From positions 117,000 through 180,999 of the forward strand of contig NZ_RCNT01000009.1 of the NCBI RefSeq assembly GCF_003688285.1: 64,000 nucleotides of DNA, read 5' to 3'. Below the pieces are notes generated by a model. The model ran no database searches and was not told the origin of the DNA. It saw nothing but the letters and a program-made list of their open reading frames with translations. Of this stretch, positions 43,628 through 53,531 are shown one piece after another. How positions within the stretch are numbered: position 1 is the first letter of the stretch; each line of letters starts with the position of its first letter. A program made the translations under genes and the position numbers. This DNA is from Rhodophyticola porphyridii (lineage in GTDB: Bacteria; Pseudomonadota; Alphaproteobacteria; Rhodobacterales; Rhodobacteraceae).

Positions 43628-44746
43628 TCAGTCGATGAAATCGGTCGGGTCGACCGCTTCGAACCCGCGCCGCACCTCGAAATGCAGGAAAGCGGGGTCG
43701 CCCGGGCCCACATCGGCCACGGTCTGGCCCCGGCTGATCCGGTCGCCGCGGCTGACCCGGATGTTCTGGATATTGGCGTAGACGGTCAGAAGGTTGTTCG
43801 GATGGCGGATGACGAGGATCGGGATCTGGTCGGTATCGCGGGTGATCGCGGCCACCTCGCCATCGGCCGCAGCGCGGACGGCGGTGCCGGTTGCAGCGGC
43901 GATATCGATGCCCTCGTTGCTGGAGGAGAAGGGCCGGATGATCGTACCGGACACCGGGCGCTGCATCTGCGCGCCGGAGGCGGCGGGAGCCGGTGCCGGT
44001 GCCGGGGCGGCGGCGGGCTGCGATGTATCGCGGAGATCGGGTGCGTCCGGCAGCGGCGCGGTGGTGATCGGCTCGGGCAGCGGGTCGGCCGCCGATGGCG
44101 GGACCGGTGTGACCGATTGGCCGGGCGCGCCCGCGTCGTTCAGCGCTCCGGCCTCCTGGATCACCAGTGGAATGATCAGGAACTGGCCCTCGCGCACCGA
44201 GAGGTCGGGGCCAAGCCCGTTCCATTCAGCCAGGGCGCGCACCGAAACGCCGTAGAGACGGGCCACGGAATAGGCGGTTTCGCCGCGGGTCACGCGGTGG
44301 CGCACGGGCTCCGCGCCGGTCTGGACAGCGACGGGTGTCGCGGGGCGGCTGGCATCGGCCTCGTCGATGGCGGCGGATGCGATCGAGGTGATGTCCGTCC
44401 CGGTGCCGGTGGGGCTGACCCGGCGGGGCAGGGCGACGATTTCACCCTCGCGCAGCGGGTCGCCGAGGTTGCGCCCGTTGAAGGAGGCCAGTTCCTGCGC
44501 ATCGAGCCCGAGGCGGCTTGCAACGCTGGACAGCGTGTCGCCCCGGCGCGCAACGGCGACCTGATAGGTGGGATAGGTGATCAGCCCGTTTGCGTCGGGT
44601 TCCGGGCGCGGCGCGGTTTCGGAGTCCAATGCGCTGTTCGCGATTGCATTGCCGCGGAAGTCGAAATCGAAATCGGCGCTGTTGCTGACGCAGCCGGCCA
44701 GAAGCGGCAGGCAGAGGCCAAGCAGAAGAGATCTGGGGGCGGGCAT
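43628..44746 (-). CDS. nlpD: NlpD-like lipoprotein: LysM repeats plus degenerate M23/LytM domain
   Basis: The product is a 372-aa lipoprotein with lipobox LLAGC (Cys at about residue 19) and two LysM domains (around VARRGDTLSSVASRLGL and HRVTRGETAYSVARLYGV). A Pro/Ala-rich linker leads to a C-terminal LytM domain. In the LytM domain, NEGIDIAAATGTAV has Glu where active M23 enzymes have the first zinc-binding His; HFEVRRG remains. That loss suggests an amidase activator, as in E. coli NlpD. The gene order surE-pcm-nlpD matches the conserved proteobacterial string. ATG 44746 is chosen for the lipoprotein signal. Confidence 0.88.
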   Translation of the reverse strand: MPAPRSLLLGLCLPLLAGCVSNSADFDFDFRGNAIANSALDSETAPRPEPDANGLITYPTYQVAVARRGDTLSSVASRLGLDAQELASFNGRNLGDPLREGEIVALPRRVSPTGTGTDITSIASAAIDEADASRPATPVAVQTGAEPVRHRVTRGETAYSVARLYGVSVRALAEWNGLGPDLSVREGQFLIIPLVIQEAGALNDAGAPGQSVTPVPPSAADPLPEPITTAPLPDAPDLRDTSQPAAAPAPAPAPAASGAQMQRPVSGTIIRPFSSSNEGIDIAAATGTAVRAAADGEVAAITRDTDQIPILVIRHPNNLLTVYANIQNIRVSRGDRISRGQTVADVGPGDPAFLHFEVRRGFEAVDPTDFID

Positions 44747-44874
44747 TGCTCGGGGTGTCCTCAAAAAGATCGGTTCGCCATATGCGTACGTCTGCACCGG
44801 CTGGCCCGGTGTCTCGCACGTCGTTATGTCTGTTTTACACCACAATGGCAGGTCAATGCCAGCCCCGGTGCGCC

Positions 44875-45516
44875 TCAGTCGGGCGCGACACCTTCGATCA
44901 GCGGCACGAAGCGGACGGGCAGAAGTTCGTGATACTGCAGCCCGTCGGGACCGCGGGTGACCTTGATCAGGCTCTGGATCGCGTCCGACTGCCCCACGGG
45001 CACGACCATGATGCCGCCCTCCTTGAGTTGCGCCAGAAGCGGGCCCGGCGGGTCCTCGGCTGCGGCGGTCACCAGAATGCGGTCGAACGGGGCCTGTTCG
45101 GGTACGCCGAAACAGCCATCGCCGGTCATCACCGTCACATTGTGGATATCCTGCGCCGCAAGGCGTTTCTCGGCCTCCCGGATCAGGGTCCGGTGCCGGT
45201 CGATGCTGTAGACCCGCCGCGCCAGATGGCTCAGTACCGCAGCCTGATAGCCCGAGCCGGTGCCCACCTCCAGCACCTTGTCGCGGGGCTGCACGTTGAG
45301 CGCCTGGGTCATGAGCCCGACCACGGAGGGTTGCGAAATCGTCTGCCCGCAGGAAATGGGCAGCGGCATGTCGTCATAGGCGCGGGTTTCGAAATGGCCG
45401 CGCACGAACTCGCCCCGGTCGACCTTCTCCATCGCGTCGAGTGTGCGTGCATCGGTGACGCCCTTGGAGCGGAGGGCGAAGAGGAACTGCATCTTGCGCT
45501 CGGCATCAAGGGTCAT
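44875..45516 (-). CDS. pcm: Protein-L-isoaspartate O-methyltransferase
   Basis: The product is a 213-aa SAM-dependent repair methyltransferase acting on isoaspartyl residues of aged proteins. It shows the family opening RDARTL-like region ([18 protein letters not shown]), the signature [19 protein letters not shown], and SAM motif I in [16 protein letters not shown]. It starts 7 nt after the surE stop. It belongs to the surE-pcm-nlpD operon. Confidence 0.94.
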   Translation of the reverse strand: MTLDAERKMQFLFALRSKGVTDARTLDAMEKVDRGEFVRGHFETRAYDDMPLPISCGQTISQPSVVGLMTQALNVQPRDKVLEVGTGSGYQAAVLSHLARRVYSIDRHRTLIREAEKRLAAQDIHNVTVMTGDGCFGVPEQAPFDRILVTAAAEDPPGPLLAQLKEGGIMVVPVGQSDAIQSLIKVTRGPDGLQYHELLPVRFVPLIEGVAPD

Positions 45517-45523
45517 CGGCAGG

Positions 45524-46309
45524 TCATTCCAGAGCGGCCTTCAGATCGTCCAGCGCCTCATGCGCGGTCAGATCGGCGCGCAGCGGCGTGATCGAGATGT
45601 ACCCTTCCAGATTGGCATGGGCGTCGGTGCCGGGTTCGGTCGGAATATGCTGCGGCCCGCCCGTGATCCAGAGAAACCGCCGGCCGTTCGGAGCTGTGTG
45701 GGGGGCCATGCCGAACCCGGTATCGGTGCGGAACCCCTGCGCGGTGACCTTACGCCCGCGGACATCGGCGGCGGGCGCGGGCGGGAAGTTCACATTGTAG
45801 AAAATCCGGTAATCAGCCTTGTCCCAATGGCCCTGATCCACCAGTGCGCGGACCACCGCCGCGCCATGGTTGGCGGCGGCTTCGAACGGGTTGTCCAGAT
45901 GGGCGTTGGCCGGGCCGTAATACTGCGACAGCGCAATAGCGGGCAGACCTTGCAGCGCGGCCTCCATCGCACCACCGATGGTGCCGGAATAGAGCACGTT
46001 TTCGGCCGCGTTATTGCCCTTGTTCACGCCCGAGAGGACCAGATCGGGCCTGCTGTCCGACAGGACATCGTAGAGCCCGGCCAGAACGCAATCGGCAGGC
46101 GTGCCTTCGGCGGCGTAGCGGCGGGGCGCAAGCTCGGCGATCATTGTCGGGTGGACGTAGGAGATGCAGTGGCCGACGCCCGATTGCTCGAAGGCCGGCG
46201 CCACGGTCCAGACCTCGCCATCGGGGCCGGCGACCTCGGCGGCGATGGCCTCCAGCACCTTCAGGCCCGGCGCGTTGATGCCGTCGTCATTGGTGATGAG
46301 AATGCGCAT
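45524..46309 (-). CDS. surE: 5'-nucleotidase SurE
   Basis: The product is a 261-aa metal-dependent nucleotidase/stationary-phase survival protein. It has the strictly conserved start [16 protein letters not shown] with the metal-binding Asp pair, [12 protein letters not shown], and [22 protein letters not shown]. The frame runs upstream to 46792 but that part lies antisense to the neighbouring gene. It is first gene of surE-pcm-nlpD. Confidence 0.95.
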   Translation of the reverse strand: MRILITNDDGINAPGLKVLEAIAAEVAGPDGEVWTVAPAFEQSGVGHCISYVHPTMIAELAPRRYAAEGTPADCVLAGLYDVLSDSRPDLVLSGVNKGNNAAENVLYSGTIGGAMEAALQGLPAIALSQYYGPANAHLDNPFEAAANHGAAVVRALVDQGHWDKADYRIFYNVNFPPAPAADVRGRKVTAQGFRTDTGFGMAPHTAPNGRRFLWITGGPQHIPTEPGTDAHANLEGYISITPLRADLTAHEALDDLKAALE

Positions 46310-46431
46310 CTGCTGCCCCTGATCCTGCGGTGCCCGTGTTCTGGCCTGCAATAGCTTTTCCGATGGGGCGGGGTAAAGGCCGGAAGGCCGGCGCGATGGT
46401 CGCGGCCGGTGAGGTGTTGCAGTTGAGAGAT

Positions 46432-46458
46432 GCAGGCCGCCCGATCCCGGCGGCCTGC
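46432..46458 (-). terminator. Hairpin downstream of the TspO-like gene
   Basis: A perfect 10-bp stem, GCAGGCCGCC (46432-46441) and GGCGGCCTGC (46449-46458), with a 7-nt loop lies directly after the minus-strand TspO-like stop at 46465. No strong T-tract follows on the minus strand (ATCTCTC), so termination efficiency is uncertain. Confidence 0.55.
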
Positions 46459-46464
46459 GCCTGA

Positions 46465-47211
46465 TCAGCCCGGGCGAAGGCCGCGCACAAATCCCAGGGC
46501 GATGGCGAGAAACGCGAGGATCACCCCGACCGCGAAGGGCAGGTTGAGCGGCTGGCTTGTGAAGACAGACACCGCGACACCGACGAGGGCCCAGTCCAGC
46601 GCCACCGCATAGGTGACCGGTGGGCGAAGCCGCAGAATTGCAAGGCCAAGTGCGCCGACGCCGATCAGGCCGATCCAGCTGGCGGCGCCGGGGCCGAGCC
46701 CGGTCCAGCCCGTCAGCGTGGTGGCGCCGGCCACGAAACTGGCCGCCGTGAGCCAGCCTGCGTAAAGCCCGATCGGTGCTGCGCAAAGCCACATATCCGC
46801 CATCGGCGCCCGGGCCATCGCCAGGACCGCCCCGCCCAGCATCACGAAGATCAGGACCGTTGCGATCAACGGGTTGAGAAGCGCCACGCCGATCCAGGCC
46901 GACCCGACCGCGAGGCTCAGGAAAAGCGGCCAGCGGGTTCTGTCCCAGCCCGGATCGGTATCCCGCTTGATCAGGCCGTAAAACGCCGAGACGATCAGCC
47001 AGGCATAGATCACGCCCCAGATCGAGAACGCGTATCCGGCCGGTTGCAGCGCGAGAGGCGGTGTCGGGTTGGGAAACTGCTCCGGGTCGAAGCCGGTGAA
47101 GGGCTCCGTCATCAGGGGGGCCGCGGCAAAGGCAAGTGCGGCGCAGGTCAGAAGGATCGCCTTCAGCTTGGCGCTGTCCTGCGGGTCGTCGGGGTTTTCG
47201 AGTTCAGACAA
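46465..47211 (-). CDS. TspO/tryptophan-rich sensory-like membrane protein
   Basis: The product is a 248-aa protein with about seven membrane segments. The stretch [21 protein letters not shown] is the hallmark of the extended TspO/MBR-related family, which is longer than the classical 160-aa five-helix TspO. A TTG at 47211 with AGGGA upstream is the best start, overlapping the serS stop by 8 nt; the longer ATG frame lies within serS. TspO proteins bind porphyrins and influence photosynthesis gene control in Rhodobacter; whether this longer form does so is unknown. Confidence 0.78.
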   Translation of the reverse strand: MSELENPDDPQDSAKLKAILLTCAALAFAAAPLMTEPFTGFDPEQFPNPTPPLALQPAGYAFSIWGVIYAWLIVSAFYGLIKRDTDPGWDRTRWPLFLSLAVGSAWIGVALLNPLIATVLIFVMLGGAVLAMARAPMADMWLCAAPIGLYAGWLTAASFVAGATTLTGWTGLGPGAASWIGLIGVGALGLAILRLRPPVTYAVALDWALVGVAVSVFTSQPLNLPFAVGVILAFLAIALGFVRGLRPG

Positions 47212-48496
47212 GGTGTCCCTCCGCGTCGATCCGGGTTTTGCCGCCCAGATAGGGCTGGAGCGCGGCAGGCAGCGTGACGGAGCCATCCTCCTCCTGCCCG
47301 TTTTCCAGAACGGCGATGAGGGTGCGGCCCACGGCAAGGCCGGAGCCGTTCAGCGTATGCACGAACTCGGGTTTGCCGCCGCCCGCGGGGCGGAAGCGGG
47401 CATTCATGCGCCGGGCCTGAAAATCGCCGCAGGTGGAGCAGGAACTGATCTCCCGATAGGTGTTCTGCCCGGGCAGCCATACCTCGATATCGTGGGTGCG
47501 GCGCGCCCCGAACCCCATATCGCCGGTACACAGGATCACCGTACGGTAGGGCAGACCGAGTTTTTCAAGGATGCCTTCGGCGCATTTCGTCATCCGCTCC
47601 AGCTCCGCATCGGAGTGGTCGGGATGGGTGATGGAGACCATCTCCACCTTCTCGAACTGGTGCTGGCGGAGCATGCCGGAGGTGTCGCGGCCCGCGCTGC
47701 CGGCCTCGGACCGGAAGCAGAGCGAATGCGCGGTATAGCGGCGGGGGAGATAGCTTTCCTCGATGATCGTGTCGTTGACGATATTGGTCAGGCTGACCTC
47801 CGAGGTGGGGATCAGCCACCAGCCATTGGTCGTCTGATAACTGTCCTCCCCGAACTTGGGCAGTTGCCCTGTGCCATACATCATCTCGTCGCGGACGAGG
47901 ACGGGGGCGTTGACTTCGGTGAGGCCGTTTTCGGTTGTATGCGTGTCCAGCATGAACTGCGCCAGGGCCCGGTGCAGACGCGCGATGGCGCCGTTCAGGA
48001 GCACGAAACGGCTCCCCGACAGCTTGGCCGCCGTCTCGAAATCCATGCCGCCCTCTGTCGCCGCCAACTGATAATGTTCCTTCGGCGCGACGCTGAAATT
48101 GCGCGGGTTGCCCCAGCGGCGGATTTCCTTGTTATCACCCTCGTCCTCACCATCGGGGACGCTGTCATAGGGCAGGTTCGGCAGCGCCGCCAGCGCCTCG
48201 GTCAGGGCCGCGTCGCGGGTCTTGGCCTCCTCCTCCAGACGGGCGATTTCGTCTTTCTTTTCAGCGACGAGGGCGCGGAGGCGTTCGAATTCGGCCTCAT
48301 CCCCGCTGGCCTTGGCCTTGCCGACTTCCCGGGAGGCTGCATTGCGCTCGGCCAGGGCGGTTTCGGCGGCCAGAATGCAGGCGCGGCGCGCCTCATCCAG
48401 CGCCAGAATGGCGGCCGATTGCGGCGTAAGACCCCGACGGGCGAGGGCGGAATCGAAAGCGTCCGGATTGTCGCGAATGGCGCGGATATCGTGCAT
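47204..48496 (-). CDS. serS: Seryl-tRNA synthetase
   Basis: The product is a 430-aa class II synthetase. The N-terminal tRNA-binding coiled coil covers about residues 30-105 ([15 protein letters not shown]). Motif 2 is in [26 protein letters not shown] and motif 3 in [17 protein letters not shown]. The start [15 protein letters not shown] is canonical. An 11-bp-phased GGTATA array lies 78-120 nt upstream. Confidence 0.97.
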   Translation of the reverse strand: MHDIRAIRDNPDAFDSALARRGLTPQSAAILALDEARRACILAAETALAERNAASREVGKAKASGDEAEFERLRALVAEKKDEIARLEEEAKTRDAALTEALAALPNLPYDSVPDGEDEGDNKEIRRWGNPRNFSVAPKEHYQLAATEGGMDFETAAKLSGSRFVLLNGAIARLHRALAQFMLDTHTTENGLTEVNAPVLVRDEMMYGTGQLPKFGEDSYQTTNGWWLIPTSEVSLTNIVNDTIIEESYLPRRYTAHSLCFRSEAGSAGRDTSGMLRQHQFEKVEMVSITHPDHSDAELERMTKCAEGILEKLGLPYRTVILCTGDMGFGARRTHDIEVWLPGQNTYREISSCSTCGDFQARRMNARFRPAGGGKPEFVHTLNGSGLAVGRTLIAVLENGQEEDGSVTLPAALQPYLGGKTRIDAEGHLV

Positions 48497-48573
48497 GGTC
48501 GGGCCTTTGGTCGGGCATGTGGTCTGGGCGGGGTATGCCTGATCCCGCGGCGGGTTTGAAGGGGAAATGGGGC

Positions 48574-48616
48574 GTATAGAAGCGGTATATCCGCGGTATA
48601 GAACCGGTATATCCCG
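48574..48616. repeat. 11-bp-phased GGTATA array upstream of serS
   Basis: Units CGTATAGAAG, CGGTATATCCG, CGGTATAGAAC and CGGTATATCCC follow at 11-nt spacing, so TATAGA-N2-CGGTATATC recurs every 22 nt (48575-48591 and 48597-48613). It matches the array at 33904-33956 in sequence, period and position relative to the minus-strand gene. It is most likely a regulatory binding array. Confidence 0.75.
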
Positions 48617-48715
48617 GGCGCGGGTCAGCGCGCTGGCGGATCGGAGGACGGATCGGGCGGGGTGTAGGCGGGGGTGGTAGGCAGTTGCGGATAACTGTGG
48701 GCCGTTCTCAATTGG

Positions 48716-50155
48716 TCAGGGATGCCCATCAACGCCATAGCTCCGGCTGAAGTCGCCCATACTGCGGCCAGCCCGTGAAAGACACTCCGACCATTTACTC
48801 CTTGTATCTTTTTCCGAGCCTACCCCAAGGCTTACGAGCTTTCCATCCTGAAGTGCCGCTTCAATGGATTGGCTGTGGGTCGTTCCAGCTTCTGAAAATA
48901 TAAATACCGATCTACTACAACCATCCAGTAGGCCGTTTAAATCACCTAACTGGTTTTCTGGCAGTCTAGAATATGAAAAATCAGCATTATCATTACAGAA
49001 GGTATTTTTGAACTTTGCCATAAAAAAATCGGAATCTTGTACGGTGGTGCCGTTGAAGTTGGTTTCCTTAAGGTTGCAATACCAAAAGCGTGTTCTTGAA
49101 AGATCGCATTCAATCACGGTGGCCGCGTCTAAAGTGGATCCTGAGAAATCGCTATCAGCAAAATTGCTTTTTCGAGCATTCAGTGCTCTGAGGCTTGCGT
49201 CAAGGATCAAAGCATGAGCGAAACTGCCCTCTAGCCAAGCTCCGCAGAGTTTTGCACCATCAAGAATTGAATGTTCAAAGTCACCAATGAGGCGTGCACG
49301 TTGTAGATTGGTGCGACGTAGATTGATGCAGAAATCTGGGTCCAAGATTGAGTTGACTTTTTCAGCTCGTTTTTGCTCGGGCCGACGGCGCCCGATCACA
49401 GTCAAGGCAGCTTGAATATCTGACCTTAGAGGTGGCAGGTTCATGGTCCATTTTTTCAAGTTATTCATGGTCAGCCGAGTGAAGACCTCATGGGGGCTTT
49501 GGATAGCCTCTTGGAGAGGACTGTTCTCCCGAATGTAAGCACAGAGGATTTCCATGATCTGGACGTGGAAATCGAGGTTTTCGCGGGCGATGCGTTCCAG
49601 CGCGTAGATCGCGCCGATGCGGACCTCCATATTGGGGAGGGTTTCGGCCGCATCGCCGGTGCCGCGGGTTTTCTCTTCTCCCAGACTGGCCACGGCGGCG
49701 TTGATCCGGTCGGTGATCAGGCCTTGTTCGGTGATATCCACCGTCTTCTGCGCCACCACGCTGCGCCAGATCAGGAAGGGCGCGCCGAGCAGCGCGACGA
49801 GGAGCGCGCCGATGCCGAAGCTTTGCGCGGGAGTCGTCTCTGAGATGTCCGCGAAGAGCGCCGCGCCGACCAGACGGTACGATGCGATCAGGGCGAGGGC
49901 GAAAAGCCCCGCGAAGGCCAGAAAGACAATGCCGAGCAGCCGCGCCTGCCATGGCGCAATGTCGCGGATGCCGATCCAGCCGGCGAGGCCGGAGGAGCCG
50001 TCGGGCGCGGATTTCGTGCGGTCGGCCCAGATGTAGAGAGCAAGAATGACAAGTGCGGTCAGGATGACGGCGGTTGCGGTCTGCTCGCCGGAGGACAGGC
50101 TGTGCCAGAGCATGCCCTGACCCCGCACGGTGGAAGTTGCGCTGTTTCCGTCCAT
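48716..50155 (-). CDS. Membrane-anchored pentapeptide-repeat protein (compositional mosaic)
   Basis: The product is a 479-aa protein with three hydrophobic helices in the first 150 residues (TAVILTALVILALYIW; GIVFLAFAGLFALALIA; GIGALLVALLGAPFLIW). A conserved helical segment follows (MEVRIGAIYALERIARENLD), then C-terminal pentapeptide-like repeats (about residues 280-400, e.g. ANL-type steps in LRALNARKSNFADSDFSGS). Two starts are plausible (50197 and 50155); I chose the one with GGGGGA 5 nt upstream. DNA after about 49500 (3' part) is markedly AT-richer than the 5' part, suggesting replacement of the C-terminal half. Function is unknown. Confidence 0.82.
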   Translation of the reverse strand: MDGNSATSTVRGQGMLWHSLSSGEQTATAVILTALVILALYIWADRTKSAPDGSSGLAGWIGIRDIAPWQARLLGIVFLAFAGLFALALIASYRLVGAALFADISETTPAQSFGIGALLVALLGAPFLIWRSVVAQKTVDITEQGLITDRINAAVASLGEEKTRGTGDAAETLPNMEVRIGAIYALERIARENLDFHVQIMEILCAYIRENSPLQEAIQSPHEVFTRLTMNNLKKWTMNLPPLRSDIQAALTVIGRRRPEQKRAEKVNSILDPDFCINLRRTNLQRARLIGDFEHSILDGAKLCGAWLEGSFAHALILDASLRALNARKSNFADSDFSGSTLDAATVIECDLSRTRFWYCNLKETNFNGTTVQDSDFFMAKFKNTFCNDNADFSYSRLPENQLGDLNGLLDGCSRSVFIFSEAGTTHSQSIEAALQDGKLVSLGVGSEKDTRSKWSECLSRAGRSMGDFSRSYGVDGHP

Positions 50156-50364
50156 CAGATCCCCCGATCCAAAACGTCTTTCGCGGTTGCCATCCATCCC
50201 TTCCTTCCCATATGCCGCAGAAGGCCGATGCAGGGAAACCGGAAATCGCGGGGGCGCGGGCCATTGCCTTCGTCCGCGCCCGCCCGTATCGTGCCGCCGA
50301 TTTCGCGGGATGGCCCGCCAGACCCAAGCGGGTAGCCCCGCATGACCCGACAAGAGGACCGTCC

Positions 50365-50652
50365 ATGGACAGCGCTTTCGCCCAGTTTCTCCCCCTGATC
50401 CTGATCTTCGCGATCATGTATTTCCTGTTGATCCGGCCACAGCAGAAGAAGGTGAAGGAGCATCAGGCGATGGTTGCCGGGCTGCGCCGCGGCGATCAGG
50501 TGATCACCCAGGGCGGGCTGTACGGCAAGGTGACCAAGGTCAAGGATGACAGCGAGATCGAGGTGGAGATCGCCGAGGGCGTGAAGGTGCGCGTGGCGCG
50601 CCCGACCATCGCGCAGGTCGTTTCCAAGACCGAACCCGCCGAGAAGGCCTGA
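50365..50652 (+). CDS. yajC: Preprotein translocase subunit YajC
   Basis: The product is a 95-aa single-helix inner-membrane protein: helix at residues 8-25 (PLILIFAIMYFLLIRPQQKK) and a small cytoplasmic domain with GDQVITQGGLYGKVTKV. YajC associates with SecDF and the holo-translocon. It starts the yajC-secD-secF operon. Confidence 0.96.
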   Translation: MDSAFAQFLPLILIFAIMYFLLIRPQQKKVKEHQAMVAGLRRGDQVITQGGLYGKVTKVKDDSEIEVEIAEGVKVRVARPTIAQVVSKTEPAEKA

Positions 50653-50677
50653 TCATCCGTTCTGGGAGCCGCCCGCG

Positions 50678-52345
50678 ATGCTGAACATCCCCATCTGGAA
50701 CCGGGTGCTGATCTGGGGCGTGGTCGTGATCGGCCTCGCGCTGGCGATGCCGAACCTGTTTTACGACCGGGTGGAGCGGCATAACGATGCGGTGGCGCTG
50801 ATCGAGGAGACGGGGGCGACCACCGACGCGCTGGAGGCGGATCGGGCCGGCTGGCCGGAGTTCCTGCCCGGGACGCTGGTCAATCTGGGTCTTGATCTGC
50901 GCGGCGGCGCGCATCTGCTGGCAGAGGTGCGGGTGGAGGATGTCTATGAGCAGCGGATGGATGCGCTTTGGCCCGAGGTGCGCGACGCGCTGAGGCTGGA
51001 GCGTGACGTGGTGGGCACGATCCGCCGGCAGGAGGCGCCCGCCGGCGAGTTGCGGGTGCAGATCTCCCAGCCCGAGGGGATGGCGGCGGCGGTGGCCGCG
51101 GTGCGCGCGGTGGCGCAGCCCGTGGTCAGCCTGACCGGCATCGCCCAGAGCACGCTGGATGTGCGTGGCGAGAACGACGTGCTGATCGTGACGCTGAGCG
51201 CGGCCGAGCAGCAGGCGACCAATGACCGGACCATGCAGCAGTCGGTGGAGATCGTCCGCCGCCGGGTGGACGAGGTGGGCACGCGGGAGCCGACGATCCA
51301 GCGGCAGGGGGACCGGCGGATCCTGATTCAGGTGCCGGGCATCGGATCGGCGGAGGAGCTGAAGCTGCTGATCGGCACGACCGCGCGGCTGACATTCCAC
51401 CCGGTCGTGGGGCGCGCGGGGTCGGCCGATGAGGTGCCCGGGTCCCGCCAGATGGTTCTGCCGTCGCTGGACGAGGAGGGCGTGTACTACATTCTGGAGC
51501 AGACGCCCGTGGTGACAGGCGACGATCTGGTCGACGCGCAGCCCGCCTTCGACGCGCAGACCGGCCAGCCGAGCGTGACGTTCCGGTTCAACCCCAACGG
51601 TGCGCGCGCCTTTGGCGAATACACCGCCGCCAATGTGGGCGCGCCCTTTGCCATCGTTCTGGATGACGAGGTGATTTCCGCGCCCACGATCCGGCAGGCG
51701 ATCACCGGCGGGTCGGGGCAGATCACCGGGAATTTCACCGTGCAGCAATCCACCGATCTGGCGGTTCTGCTGCGGGCGGGTGCGTTGCCCGCGGAGATGA
51801 CCTTCCTTGAGGAGCGGACCATCGGGCCGGAGCTGGGTGCCGACAGTATCGCGGCGGGCGAGATCGCGGCGCTGGTGGCCTTTGCCGCGGTGCTGGTCTT
51901 CATGGTGCTGAGTTACGGCCTGTTCGGGATATTCGCGAGCGTCGCGCTGATCCTGAATGTGGGCCTCATTTTCGGGATCCTGTCGCTGATCGGGGCGACG
52001 CTGACCCTGCCGGGGATCGCCGGGATCGTGCTGACCATCGGGATGGCGGTGGATGCCAATGTGCTGGTGTTCGAGCGGATCCGGGAGGAGCTGAAGACGG
52101 CCAAGGGCCCGGCGCGCGCGATCGAGCTGGGATACAGCCGCGCGCTGAGCGCGATCATCGACGCCAACCTGACGACCTTCATCATCGCTGTGATCCTGTT
52201 CACGCTTGGCTCGGGCCCGGTGCGGGGCTTTTCGGTGACCCTGGGCATCGGGATCATGACATCGGTCTTCACGGCCATTTACGTCACCCGCCTGCTGATC
52301 GTGACCTGGTTTGACCGCCGGCGTCCCAAGACAATCGAGGTCTGA
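50678..52345 (+). CDS. secD: Protein translocase subunit SecD
   Basis: The product is a 555-aa inner-membrane protein with six helices and a large periplasmic domain. It has the N-terminal helix, LGLDLRGGAHLLAEV (about residue 70), P1 periplasmic motifs, and the conserved proton-channel region GIAGIVLTIGMAVDANVLVFERI. SecD uses the proton gradient to complete export. It is followed 4 nt later by secF. Confidence 0.97.
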   Translation: MLNIPIWNRVLIWGVVVIGLALAMPNLFYDRVERHNDAVALIEETGATTDALEADRAGWPEFLPGTLVNLGLDLRGGAHLLAEVRVEDVYEQRMDALWPEVRDALRLERDVVGTIRRQEAPAGELRVQISQPEGMAAAVAAVRAVAQPVVSLTGIAQSTLDVRGENDVLIVTLSAAEQQATNDRTMQQSVEIVRRRVDEVGTREPTIQRQGDRRILIQVPGIGSAEELKLLIGTTARLTFHPVVGRAGSADEVPGSRQMVLPSLDEEGVYYILEQTPVVTGDDLVDAQPAFDAQTGQPSVTFRFNPNGARAFGEYTAANVGAPFAIVLDDEVISAPTIRQAITGGSGQITGNFTVQQSTDLAVLLRAGALPAEMTFLEERTIGPELGADSIAAGEIAALVAFAAVLVFMVLSYGLFGIFASVALILNVGLIFGILSLIGATLTLPGIAGIVLTIGMAVDANVLVFERIREELKTAKGPARAIELGYSRALSAIIDANLTTFIIAVILFTLGSGPVRGFSVTLGIGIMTSVFTAIYVTRLLIVTWFDRRRPKTIEV

Positions 52346-52349
52346 CAAG

Positions 52350-53531
52350 ATGCGCCTGCGCCTGGTTCCTGCCGAGACGAATTTCAACTTCTTCCGATAT
52401 GCCCGCGCGACCTTCGGTGCGTCGGTCGTGGCCATGGTGCTGTCGATCGGCATCTGGCTGGCCATGGGGCTGAATTTCGGCATCGATTTCCTGGGCGGCA
52501 CGACGTTGCGCGTGGAAAGCAGCCAGGAGGTGGTGGTGGCCGATTACCGCGCCGCGCTGGAGCCTCTGGGCCTTGGCGATGTCGCGATCACCGAGGTGTT
52601 CGACCCGACCTTCGAGGCGGGCCGTAACGTGGCGATGGTGCGCATCCAAGCCCAGGAAGGCCAGGAAAGCGTGGCGGCGGACACGGTGAACGCCGTCGAG
52701 GAGGCGCTTGGGTCGTCCTTCGGCGGCGCCCTGTCGGTGTCCTTCGATACCGGAACATGGACACAGGAGGCCGCGGCCGCCGCGCTGGCGGATGCCGGCA
52801 TCGCGGCCGAAATCCCCACCGGTGACACCTCCACCCTGCGGCTGCCGGCGGGTTTGCCGCTGGGAAGCTGGCAACAGATCGTGGACGTGCTGGGCACGGA
52901 CCAGCCGACCGGATCGGGGGTGTCCTTCGCCTATGAGGGGATGACCTTCCCCTCGGTGGAAAGCGTGGGGCCGAAAGTGTCGGGCGAGTTGATCATGACG
53001 GCCCTGCTGGCGGTGGGTGTCTCTCTGGCGGCGATCCTGATCTATATCTGGCTGCGCTTCGAATGGCAGTTTTCGTTGGGCGCGGTGGCGGCGCTGATCC
53101 ATGATGTGGTGCTGACGATCGGCGTGTTCAGCCTGCTTCAGATCCGCTTCGATCTGGCGACCATCGCGGCGCTTTTGACGATCATCGGCTATTCGATCAA
53201 CGACACGGTGGTGATCTTCGACCGGCTGCGGGAAAATCTGCGGAAATACAAGAAGATGCCGTTGCAGGACGTGATGAACCTCAGCGCGAACGAAACCCTG
53301 AGCCGGACCCTGATGACCAGTGGGACGACGCTTCTGGCGCTTCTGGCGCTGCTGATCCTTGGCGGCGACGTGATCCGCGGCTTCGTCTTCGCGATCTTCT
53401 GGGGCGTGATCGTGGGCACCTATTCGTCGATCTATGTGGCCAAGAATGTGGTGTTGATGATCGGCGTGAAGCGCGACTGGTCGAAGCCTGACGCGAATGC
53501 GGGAACCCAGTTTTCCAACATAGATGCCTGA
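52350..53531 (+). CDS. secF: Protein translocase subunit SecF
   Basis: The product is a 393-aa partner of SecD. It shows the FGIDFLGGTTLRVE motif after the first helix and the SecF signature TIIGYSINDTVVIFDRLREN near residue 290. It starts at ATG 52350. It is longer than E. coli SecF (about 320 aa) because of an expanded periplasmic region around residues 110-190. The 3' end overlaps the TauE/SafE gene by 8 nt. Confidence 0.96.
   Translation: MRLRLVPAETNFNFFRYARATFGASVVAMVLSIGIWLAMGLNFGIDFLGGTTLRVESSQEVVVADYRAALEPLGLGDVAITEVFDPTFEAGRNVAMVRIQAQEGQESVAADTVNAVEEALGSSFGGALSVSFDTGTWTQEAAAAALADAGIAAEIPTGDTSTLRLPAGLPLGSWQQIVDVLGTDQPTGSGVSFAYEGMTFPSVESVGPKVSGELIMTALLAVGVSLAAILIYIWLRFEWQFSLGAVAALIHDVVLTIGVFSLLQIRFDLATIAALLTIIGYSINDTVVIFDRLRENLRKYKKMPLQDVMNLSANETLSRTLMTSGTTLLALLALLILGGDVIRGFVFAIFWGVIVGTYSSIYVAKNVVLMIGVKRDWSKPDANAGTQFSNIDA

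Noticed and set aside
50540..52501. 653-codon minus-strand frame opposite secD
   Set aside because: Low-complexity Arg/His/Pro-rich translation opposite a canonical gene.
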